This document shows positions 13,401 through 25,400 of a DNA stretch of 64,000 nucleotides, one piece after another. How positions within the stretch are numbered: position 1 is the first letter of the stretch; each line of letters starts with the position of its first letter. The position numbers and the translations under genes were made by a program. Source of the stretch: Euryodendron excelsum (lineage: Eukaryota > Streptophyta > Magnoliopsida > Ericales > Pentaphylacaceae); NCBI GenBank assembly GCA_033060915.1, contig CM065394.1:18809501-18873500 (forward strand), read 5' to 3'. Below the pieces are notes generated by a model that was not told the origin of the DNA, did no database searches, and saw only the letters and a list, made by a program, of their open reading frames with translations.

Positions 13401-16400
13401 ATATAATTCAATTATGTATTCATTTGACCATTTATTTTTATTATTAATATACTCAGTTGTTTTACATATCTCTATATAAAAATAAAGATGAATTATTATG
13501 ATAATGAGATAATTAATAATTTAAAAGTCTGAGGAGATAATAAAGTTTCTTTCATTTAAATTTAATAAATACATTGTATAATTGCCTGAGTTTCACACTA
13601 CTAATAAATAACCATGAAAGTCAAAGTATCATATTCACTCACCTAGACAAACATCATAAAATACATGAACTCATTAAATAGGGTGAACCATAGTTCAAAG
13701 ACTAAAATCCATGTATAATGAACCAAAGAGTCAACTAAAATTATTATTTTTTATTTTTATTTTGAAAACAAAAAACTTTTTAATCACAATTTGAGAGCCA
13801 CTCAAAATGAGCTACTTGTTGCAACCACGGTGAAAGTGGCCTCTTTTTCTATGTTGTATGTATTAGTTAGGTGGAGGCTAACAACAAAAGAGAGAAAGTG
13901 GAGAGAGTAAGTGGAGAGAGTAAGAGGTGTGTTCTAGAGATTTTCTACATACACATCAAGGGTGGACAACACAAGGGCTTCTTGAGTTGGAGTTCAAGAC
14001 GTAAGGGGTTGTTCTTCTTCTTCTTCTACACGAGTGTTTGTTGCTTCGACAAAGTTGAGATTTCTCACTTGGAGAGTGGGTTATGCTAACTTTGTAAGTT
14101 GGAAGCTTGTTCATGTATTTCTTGTAGAGGTGTTCTTGTGTTCGTGGTGCATTATCTAGTTTTGGTGGACCTTTGGTATTCTCATTTCATTTATTACTGG
14201 ATTCCGGTAGTGCCTTGTGGTTTTTCCCTTCTTTGAAGGGTTTTCCACATAGATATTGATGTTCTTGCTCTCTTGATTTCTTGGTTTTGCTACTTCCATT
14301 TAGGGGTTGATTGTTATAGTTTTTGTTGTACTTGTGAATATTGCTTATAGCTTACTTAGGTGGGGAAGAGAGCACTTCCCACATCAAATGGGATTTATAA
14401 CACAACACATGCTTTATGTTGTAACACAGCATTTGCTTGCATTTAATTATTGTTTTCTCTTGAAGATAAATGGATTCCGTTACTCAAATCAACTCAGCCT
14501 GATTTTAGTATTGTAGTTTATAGCATATGGCTTTATGGATAATAATGAAACTTGTTACGTATCTGACAGGACTCCAGAGCTTATGTTTGAAAAATACAAA
14601 GTTCCTGCACTATTTTTGGCAAAGAATGCTGTATGCTCCTCATTCCATCCTTCACTCTTCTTTTAGGAAACTGGTTTTCAATGCAAATTGAAGAAATATT
14701 ATTGCATCATCTGCTTTTCTTTTCTCCCTTTTCTGAGATCATTGCAGTCTTTAATTTGGTATTTAATGACCTTATTATTGAAAACTCTAGGTTCTCACAT
14801 CTTTTGCATCAGGACGGGCTACCTCTTTAGTCATTGATGGGTAAGAGTTTATATAGCACTTACTGATTATGAGTTGTGGGTTTTTTTTTTTTTTTTTTGG
14901 CATTGCTTATTGGAAAGTACATACTACCACAGTTTTTTTCTTTGTACTATATTCCCACCTTCGAATAGCTTCTATATCATACAAGCATTTTCTCTCTGTT
15001 AAGTCTTGTGAGTTTTCAGGTCACACAGATACCTTAGGTCATATTGAGTTTCTGAAATTTCCTAACAGAATATATAAGTAGAGAAAGCTTATAAATGGAC
15101 TAATATAGTGTCAATGATGATTAGATTCAAGCGTCTTTTCAGAAAAGAAAAAGAGTAGCAGCGAGGGATTCATTTGACATGATAGCTTTTTAATGTACAT
15201 ATATGTCTTGTAAAGGCAATAGGGCATTCAAATTGATGTTCAGATAGATATCCTGAAAACTATTTCTTTGAGTAAACAGAGGGTTCGTAAAAAAATGTGC
15301 AGATGAAGAAGAGCAAGGAGCCTCTAGTTGGCAATATTAAAAAAACATTAATAATGTTCCAAAAAGGGCGATATGAAATATGATGTTTGCTTAAAATTAT
15401 AAGAAAGGAATCATGCTTTGGATTGTAGTTCTTGCTAGAAAGGTTGGTGTCCATCATGATTGTTAGAACTGTCACTATTCAGCTTATTGTCATTATTTTG
15501 CAAGCTTGATGTAAGTATCAAAAGAACAAAAATGTTGGGAGCATGATATGTATAATGTTTGGACTGGGCCCATTACTTTTTGTGCTTTCATTTTTAAGGC
15601 AAGTGGCTGTCAGTGTTCTTTGGGCTGCCTTCAATTGTTTAGCCATTGTGAACAACATAACAAACATTGCCGTAAACTAGTTGAAGGCCAATCAATTTAT
15701 AGGGGGAAATGAAGTGAAACAAATTGTTTCTTGAATTAATACTTTACGTAACTGTGAGTTCTGAATCTGCTTTTGCAGTTCTGAGATTTATTAGTTACCT
15801 TCTTCTTTTCTAATATTCCTTGATTGATTGCTAAATTTGATACTAATCCATTGTATTGCCATAACTACCTACTGATTCAGTGGTGGAGGATCAACTACCA
15901 TTGCCCCTGTACATGATGGTTATGTTCTTCAAAAGGTATTCAGCTCGACAATGGCCTTCCAACTGTTTAAATGAAATTGTGTTTATCTGGTTAAATTTTT
16001 ACTATGTGCCAAACTTAACTCTATAACCAAAAGGTCAAACTCTTATGTTTAGTGAAGCTTTTTAATTTTGATATATGGATAAGTCATCACACCACACGAA
16101 ACATATTTCATATTTATTTTTAGCAACAATTGATTCAGGTGGAAATTTGAAGTATTATTGAATTTATAATCTTTAATTTCCTTCTGAAATAATTAAATGT
16201 GGAGAGTTTTGACAGGGAGTGACTGTTACTGCCCTTGATATCATTTCTTTTTTGGGTAAGTAACATGAATTCATTAAAGGTGCCTGAATGGGCGCAACCT
16301 TTGTACATGGAGTGTACAAATTAATCTAAAGTAATCAACAAAACTGAGATTACCTTTAAAATCAACCAAAGAGAAAAGAAGATTCATAAATCTTCCAGTA

Positions 16401-19400
16401 AGACAAAAGTGAAATGTATGGAGTAATAAACTCTTCAAACTATATACTGCCATGTCAGCCTGTTTCGCTGCTTTCCGATGCGCCATATTGGACACAAAAG
16501 TGCCACCATCCAAGATTTTTTACCCTCTTACTATATCAATCTCCTGTCCAATTCTCTTGCAACTGGAGTACCATAGTCGGCATTACCAAATGTATAATTT
16601 TCTTTGGTGAACGTAGTATTTATGAAGTTTTTAAACAAATATGTTCATGTCTTGTGTGTATTTCAGCATTGGATGTATTTTTTTGGGTGCTGTCGTTCTT
16701 TTCTATAACTTAAATACTAGTGTCTACTTGAAAGATGATCAAATAAATCTCTAATGGGTCATATGCATCCTTAGATTTGAGCTTCACTCTATCTGGGCAT
16801 GTAATCTTCTCCCTTTTACTTTGTATGAGTGCACATTATAATTGCTGCAGCTTTTGGGATTGGAATTTAATCATGTTTCTTCTCTTATTGTGTCAAATTA
16901 TATTACCCTATGGCTACATTTCCTAGCAAAGAATGTAGGCTGAAATAGTATTCTTATCCTTATTATGGTTGATTCCATTTTGTTGTGCACTGTTAGTAAC
17001 AGGAATCCCATACCTATATGGATGGGATTCCCACTGAGAGCTGTTAGTTCATACTACCATTTTCTTTACTTTTTTGTTTTTGTTTTTTTTTTTTTTTTGG
17101 GGGGGGGGAGGGGGGGGGGGGGTGTGGGAATCCAATCCTTAATCAATGAGAGTCAGCTAAGAAGTATGGACACTGACACACGACAATTTTAAAAAAATAA
17201 GGACACGGACACGGACACGGAGGGGATACGGCAAAAAATATATTTCTTAAATATTTTATTTGCTATATATATGAATGTAATATACACAAACCATAAAAAA
17301 TATAAAAAAATAATTCTAATTCAACATGAAAACACATTCAATCCATAAGTTTGTAATCATTAGATGTAAAATATGATGAAAATAAGGTTCTAAATTAAAC
17401 TTGCAATGTGTTTCAGGGGCATTTAAGTGATAGATACATGTTTCTGGCATGTCCTGGTGTCATGGGTTGGCAGGCCGGGCACCACACGGTGACAATAATG
17501 CGACCCGCCGTGATCATACGCAGCGGAATACATCCGTGAGGCGACTATGCACCAAGCAATAGTCCTGCCAAACTCAAACACCAAGGCATAAGATTATGCG
17601 CTTGTCCAGGATCCATCCGTAATGCCCAACATAACTCTTTAAGCACGGATCTCTAATGCTCAAGCCATAAGGCAACCCAAGCTATAGGCGATAGCAACGC
17701 CATACTCAAATGCGCGCACACACGGCAAGCAATGTGCTTAGCGTCAGTCCCTCTTGAAACACAAGCCAGATGGCCATGTACAACTAGACATGCGCGCGCC
17801 AGCCAAGCATCACCTGTTAGGCACAACGCCTCCCTCCTTGAAACTCTTAGCGCCCCGCGTCAAGGTTGTCCGCAAGGAAAGGCACCACCGAATAGCGAGT
17901 GTTAAGCTCACAACATAGTGCTCCGCGACACCAATGCTAGCCAAACCAAGCGGCCGTGTGCACAAGCGTGAACCCAACGCGCAAGTGCACACGAGACATA
18001 CGGCATGCAAGTGTGCACACTGAGGTCCAATCCGTCATGGACATAAGCCCCACCACTTTATAATTATGGCGTAGCGGGTGCGAATGCCACAACCCCATCC
18101 TCGACGCTAATGCCCAACATCTGCCCCACCGGGCACAATGCCGCCCATGTAGCCCCTTGACTAGCATGAGGACTGCAGCCACGTGCCACAGCCGGCCCCC
18201 AAGTCTCGCCCACTCCCTTGGGGGACTCACTTGAATGCTGTCCTTTTCGGTAGCAACAGGGAGTGGTAGAGTCAACACCATGCCCCCCCTTATAATAGTA
18301 TTCTGAGCCATCTCCAAACTGATAGGAAGAAACATCCTACCCCCTCGAGGAGTCGTAATCCATAAATCTAATAAATATGAAAAATACAAATTACGAGATT
18401 GCCATGCCACCGGCCAATCATGCTCAGACATGCCCCACGCCAAGGTCCCTCGCGGCCCCCGAAGTGCCACGGGTGGCAACCCGTGACACCTGGGCATGTC
18501 CATTGAAAAATAAGTAAACAAAAATTTAGGAGTATGTGTATCCGAAATCTGTTTCACATGGATACGGCACCCTCTAAGAAGTATCCGTGCTTCCTAGAGA
18601 GTCAGCATGCACGTATTTAAGGATGCCTAATGGTATAGTTTTCAGGAAATAGCCAAGATCGCATTTGGTAAAATGGTTTCACAAACTGTTTTCAAGAATT
18701 TTGTTTAAACGCAGTAGTTTTATGAAACAAGAAAAATCGGTTTGTGAGTTCCCTGTTTTCATACCAAAATGAAAAACAGTACAAAAACGGTGTCGATTTA
18801 GAAGCTCCCATTATTTTTAAACGAAAATGAAAATTTTGAGAACGATACTAAACGTACCTTTCAGCCTATTTCATAGACAAACCAATGGGAGATAGTGTTC
18901 ATGCTACGTCATTACTCAAATCTGACAGTTATTCTCCTATAGGGTTTCTCTCTTCCTATTCCCTACTATCTCTCTCATACTTGCACTCATGTGGGTGTTG
19001 CTCTTTCTTGTACTTCCAAAAAGAGGTAGACACTCTTGTTTTGTTCTCTTATTGTTGGAAGAATAGTAAAACCATTAATGTTTTCCATGTAACCTACTGA
19101 AGTACCATGTCAGTGGTAATAATACGCATTACTGTGTATCCTAAATTTCTAATGGATACACTGTTGTTCAAGAGGGATACATGTTTGTTGTTTAAGGATA
19201 TGCTCTTAGTTTATTAAGGACACCTAGTTGGTGGAGAAGGATACAAACTATTTTCAGGATATACACTTTGTTAAGGATACATACTTGCTAGACAAGGATG
19301 CACGGTTTGTTTGTTAAGGAGATGCACTTGACGTGGCTAGGGTCTTACCTTATTTGCCCATTTTTACTTATTTTGAAGCAGGGTCTAGGGCAACTGTAAA

Positions 19401-22400
19401 AAGTTTGGAAGAAATTTGATGCTGTGCCTAGACAGGGTTAAGTAGGGTTTCTGCAGGGAATATTGAGCATATCAAATGGTTTATCGTGAATGGCAATTTA
19501 ATGATTCCTTTGTTTTCTATTCCCTGATTTATTGTTGTTTTCTGTCAATAGGCTGTGCAATCTTCACCAATTGGGGGAGAATTTCTTACTGATTGCTTGA
19601 TGAAAAGTTTGGAAAGCAAAGGCCTCACTGTGAGTTGCTACTTTGAAAATTTTTGGAGGTTAATTGTATGAAATAGCTGTATATTTTGCTCATTTTTGTG
19701 TGTTTTATGGTTGCAGATAAGACCCAGATATTCCTTCAAAAGAAAGGAAATACGGCCTGGAGAGTTTCAGGTTATTATGGCCTCATGTCTTTACATTGGC
19801 ACTTTTCTGTATCAGAACTGTTTCTCATATTGAAGGGAAAGGATTGTTTCTTATGTAAATTTGGCATGCATTATAATTAATGGTTGTCTTATAATCAAAG
19901 ACCCAGAAGGGCCTCGTTTTATTAGCTTATGTTTTTTCTAATGGTAGTTATTTATTTTTATTTTATTACGTTATAAAGAATTATGAGTATAATTTTGTCT
20001 CTGACATTTGCTAGTACGGTTCATGTTCGATAGTGTCATTACTTCATGATCCTGATGAAGGATATAACTTCATGATGAAGGATATAACTTCACCACATGT
20101 GATCAGCGATAGGTTCTCTTTCTTTCTAAACCACTTAGCAGGGTTCTATATGGGGTTTCTACATCTTTACCGAACTCTTTAGTTTTGATGTAAAAATTGT
20201 AGTGAAGCTGTTGTTTTATGATGTCTTCCTCTCTAGGACTTTTGATGAATTTATCTTGGTTCAATGACACCACTCGGCCATTCACCAAACCCATACAGCC
20301 ACTGAACCCAACTCCCTAAAAGAAAAAAAATGAAAAAAAAGGACTGCCTAAGGTTGAAACCAATATCCTGTGTGTGAACTTTTATTACCGAAAACCTATG
20401 TTTCGTTTAGATGCATGCCATCTTTTTCCTGTGATGCTTATGTCATAATGCATCTGTGCACTTTGATTCAGTTGTTGACCTACTTTCTCATGCTGATTCA
20501 AATTCAATTTTTGCTTCTCAGACGGTCGATCTTGAATTCCCAAACACAACAGAAAGTTACAAACTCTACTCCCAGGTTTGATTTACCACTATTTCCCCTT
20601 TTCATTTGCCACCTCCTTTTTCTAATCATTGTTCTTTTCTTGTTATAGAGGGCAATTGTCAGTGATATTAAGGAATGCGTGTGTCGAGCGCCAGACACTT
20701 CATATGATGGTTTGTGTTCCAGTTTTTCTTCTATCGGTTGTCCCATTAACTTCTTTTGAATTTGTTGGCTTTTCTCCATTTGTTTGATTTTGGTTTTGAT
20801 GTTTCATTTTTTGGGATATCTTTAAAGAAGACAATTATTCAAAACCAAAATGTAAAAGGACCAGGCAGCTAGTCAATTGCATTCAAATTAATGAAATCAA
20901 TCCCCTTGCTTACTCTCTGTGATTCACTAACCAGTCAATTTTGACCTCAAATGTCTCTGGAGGCAGAGGCCTTCTGCAAATTTTTGTCTTACCAGATTCT
21001 CTGTACAAAATTGTTTTTACCAATAATTTTTTTAGCTTTAACACATTTTTCAAGCTTCAAAAACATTTGCACTTATATAGTGTGATTGTATTCTCTCTCT
21101 CTCTCTCTCTCTCTCAACACAAATGTACTAAAACCATCTCTGCTTAGATATTATGATATACAAAACATGCGTTGTTTATGTCTAAGTAGCGTCCTCTTGT
21201 CATTTCTGAAGTTCTCAAGACCTTTTCTAACATTTTCAACATTCTTTTGCCATGGTGATGTATCAAATTCTTTGAAGTCAATGCCTTTAACATTTTTCTG
21301 TAAGTATTTATTTTGTGTACTGAGAAACCCAAAGTTCTTCAGGGAAAAACCATATCTCGAGCACAGGATAGGTAATTGAGAAATAGAGCTAGCCTATTCG
21401 TTATGGGGAATCAATGCTCCGGGCCGAATAGAGCTTACCTACGGCACCTGCCTTCTCCGGCGGGCTCTCTCTCGTAAAGCAAGGAAAAACCGTACTTTCA
21501 AGGCATTTTGGTTCTTGGTTTTGAAGGAATATTTGATTCTTGTTGATTTGTGTTGCTGATGTATACATAAATCTTTGTGAACTATACTTAATTGGTTTTC
21601 CTTGGGGGATTTTATATGTTTTGTTTGCCTGTACTTTATGTCCAATTCTGTTTTTGAGTGTGAAGAAATGTTTTGGTCACAACGGATATTTAGTCCTTGG
21701 TGCGCCTTTGCTTGTGGCCGTATCTCTTTTGTTATTTGCTGTGTGAGTCCATTTCTTGTTTCCATGCCGATTTTATATACTATATCTAGGTCTCCACATC
21801 TTAGTGTACTGTCTAGTAACCAAAGGCCACAAGAACATTGTTTATAATTTATCTTTGTCTGATACAAAGCACTGGCTCATTTTATAATGCAAGTGAACCT
21901 GTGTTTGTTATTAAACAATTGTATTAGCAATTCTTTTTTTTTTGGTGAGAATACTGGCCTTATTACAGGTTGAAAGTGTGGGAGTTTGAAACATGGTGAA
22001 TGTCTCATAGACTTGTCCTTCTTATTTGCACCTTCCCTATTCTTGGATGGATTTTGCATCTTTGTTTAATAGAAAGAAGAGGAAAGAGTGATAATGTTTG
22101 AAAGCAGTAAGAGAGAATAATGTCCCTAGCAGTTGTTTTTTTAATTAACGTTGAATATTATTAATGTTCTATAGGTTAGATCTATGTTATGCTCACTGCA
22201 TATTTTGTATTATATGTAGAGAGACGGAGTTATTGCTTTGATCTCTGTGAATACTTATCCTGTATCTTGCCTTTTCAGAAAGTGCGTATTCAAACATTCC
22301 AATGACACCATATGAGCTTCCTGACGGGCAGTAAGTCCCATGCAATTCTTTCACTGAAGTTTCTTTAGAGAATAAAGTTACGACTTACTATGTGTTCTAT

Positions 22401-25400
22401 TTGCTTTTTATATTTCAAACCTAAACACCTTAATCTCATGTGCGGCATTTGAAACCGGACCTCCATCAGTTGAGGTCTGTTAGTGCATGCTCACACTATT
22501 AGACCCGCAGCTTGTTGGTATCATGCCAGATTCACCTTGCATTACTGTGTGGTAGTTGCTTAATTTGTACATCTTTGTTTTTGACCATGGTTATCACTTC
22601 TAAACTTTGTCATTTGTTTAGATTCTAAATGCCCTTGCATTCTGTTTGTTGTGCACAACCAGGACAATAGAAATTGGAGCTGACAGATTCAAGATTCCTG
22701 ATGTTCTGTTCAATCCATCTTTGGCTCAGGTTAGTGTCTCAAAAACTAGGATATGCCGGCTTTTGTATGCTTTTGAGCCTTTCCAAACTACCAGATAATT
22801 GGGGGTATATCTCATTTACTTCTGTTTACACATCTCTTCATACAACTTTGGGTGAATATTTACGATTTACTTATGAAATGAGCTGCATGTCATCCATTGT
22901 GATATAAAGTAGTTTTATCTTGAGCTTCTTTTTATGTTGCAATTCTTTATGCGCCTTCATTTTTCTGTCTTCATTTATATTTGTGTGTGTGTGTGTTTTC
23001 CCCCCTTGAAAAAATAAAGTTGTTTAGTTTTTGCACTGGCTATGGGTTATGTAACATGGGATTGGCCCTCCCCCTGCCCAACAACCCAATTAACCTGAAA
23101 TGGAGGCAGGATTAGTTCCAAAGACACTATTACACCCACCAAAAGATTTAGCCAATAAAGCTGGTGGGCACCTTCTTTTTATGCACCTTTGGCCTCAAAT
23201 AACAACTTCTTGAGCTCATTCTGAAGGACATTTAATTTCTTTTTCTTGTTTAATTGTCAATATACCTTCTTTGTTAGTGCTTCTTCACAGTAGGAATATT
23301 TTGGCACTTGAAAATATTGGTTAATACAATCTGGATAGCTAAGAACCTGCCAATCAAAAGTCAGAGTGACAGAAAAAATGAGTATGTTGTTTGCCTCAAA
23401 TAAGACAAATTTCCACTTTGGTTTTAGCATGGAGTGGAAGGATAACTTGATTATTCTCAACTAGATAGACATGGTGGAATATATCAACATCTCTAAGTGC
23501 GAATGAGTGAACTTGTTCAAGTCTTGCGCTTGATCATAAAGGAAACTAATCACCCAATAAGAAAATTTTCAAGCCTTGCGCTTGATTGCAACCCAATAAT
23601 GCAGTTTATGTGTAATAACCAAAGCCTGGATCCCCTTTTTCCATTCACTTGGTTTAATATCTACATAGTATAAGACAATATATTCATCAAACCTGGATTT
23701 AATCCCAAGCAATAAATGTTGAGAAGTCCAATGAATGGCTATTTAAGCATGGATGCCAACAAATATTCTTTTATATGCTCACCTTGCAGGAAATTGAGAA
23801 GGCAACATTTTTGTTTTTCACTTATTTTCTTTTAAACCCTGAAAATCATAGATATGTTTGAAAAACTTAAACTTTTAGCCAATCAAGCTAAGTAACGTCT
23901 TCAGATAATATTTTAGCAATGTGAGACTCAAATCAAAATTGGAAACAATATGGTTTCCTTTTTGTTAAAATATCCTCTGGCAGTCTCCTTTGTAGTTTCT
24001 TCATCAAAAAATGGTGGCTTACTCCAAAGTTCAATCAGCAAGTGGTTCTCTACTTATTTCTTGATGTATAACCACTCAAACTCTAGCGTTGCTCCCACAA
24101 GAGATGTGCTCTAATGACATTCTGATGTAGCCTGCTCTGCTAAGAACTGGCCAATCTACAATTGAAGTGACAGCGAAAATATATCTTGCTGGCCTCTTAA
24201 AAGAAACCAATTTCAGATATGGTTCTAGCATTGATCATAAGAATAATATGATAATTCTCGAAAGGACATAGAATAAATCGACACCTCTAAATAGGAATGA
24301 ACCAACCTGTTCAAGCCTTATGCTTGATTGCAAGGGGAAATTAATCGCTCAATAGCGCATAGCTTATGTAATAACAAAAAGTCACGACCTGCTGTACTAT
24401 TTATAGTAGTACAATATAAGAGATTCATTAAGCCTAGACTGACTTAATCCCCAAGTTATAGATGTTAGTGGATCTCCATGCAGTGAAAACATTCTAGAAG
24501 GCTCCCAAACTTTTGGCTGAATTACACCTTTAAAACTTTCCAAAACTACAATATGGTAAACTCATTGGCTTTAATCAACTGGGCTTATTCTTGGGTTAGT
24601 AAATGGCTTGGCATATTGTAACCATCACAATAAAAGCTGTGCAATGCTAGAGGAGACGTAACTTCGTCTTGAATCATTCATATAGTAGATTTTTGAGCCT
24701 ATTAAGATGTAGACATACCCAGATTTACAATGCTTAAACCTTCTTGATAACTTTGATAGCTGAAGTTTGTAATAGAACCAAGCCAGTTGGATATAGCTTT
24801 GTAAGTTGAATTCTTGCTAATGCCATTTAAAGATCCAGAGCTGTTAACTCTGTTGAAGTTGTGAGGTGATAGCAATGTAAGGTTTCTTCATGGGCCTTTT
24901 ATGGCCATTTATTGAAATATTCCAAATAACTATTGATGCTGTTGTCTCATAAGTCAAACTTTCTGCCTGTTAGCGTGCCTGCTGCACCCTTAGGTCTACC
25001 TAGAGATTCAGTTGTTGTTGACAGTGGTGGCATAAATCCATGAACCAGCTTTACTGGGTTTCATCTCTTTGTTTTGTATATGGTTGTTGGAATAGATTTC
25101 ATGTCATCATTACAAAGGAATCAGATCATGTGCCTGCTGTTATTATGATGAATATTGCATGGTGCTCAAAACGTAGATCTCATATTGATACCTGGAAAAA
25201 AATTCTTCATTGATACCATCAATTCTGAATATTTTATACTAGTTTTAGGACTACTTTTTTGGGTCTTGTTCTTTAATGATAAAGGTTTAAATAAAACCTA
25301 ATATAATTTGTTTGGACAGGTTTTTAAATTTTTTATTTGTTTTAATTAAAAGTAATGTTTATTTGTCTATCCCTATATGCTTATAGTAAACTGGATATTA

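Larger units (their letters stand above)
6475..14383 (+). mobile_element. Decayed Ty1/copia retrotransposon with nested insertions
   Basis: LTRs of about 610 bp begin TGTTGGGCCTA (6475 and 11873) and end CCCA or CCCACA (7980 and 14383). The flanks tcaca (6470-6474) and tcaaa (14384-14388) look like a decayed 5-bp target duplication. The PBS is at 7986-7998 and a purine tract precedes the 3' LTR. The order gag, protease, integrase, RT, RNase H marks Ty1/copia. Many stops and frame breaks make it non-autonomous. It sits in sense orientation in the largest ARP4 intron. The 5' LTR is split by a MITE (7003-7902) and the 3' LTR by a 1.9-kb element (11963-13859). Confidence 0.9.
11873..14383 (+). 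repeat. 3' LTR of the intronic copia element, split by a 1.9-kb element
   Basis: LTR sequence occupies 11873-11962 and 13860-14383 and ends CCCACA. Its second part matches 6565-7000 and 7903-7980 of the 5' LTR. Confidence 0.85.

Noticed and set aside
17937..18557. 206-residue minus-strand open frame
   Set aside because: It lies in a GC-rich TIR element and crosses the element's own right end and target duplication. No domain is recognisable, and GC-rich DNA gives long chance frames.
21439..21867. 142-residue minus-strand frame in an ARP4 intron
   Set aside because: There is no recognisable domain. Its N-terminal part is ordinary intron and its Arg-rich end comes from the short GC-rich block discussed as possible organelle DNA.
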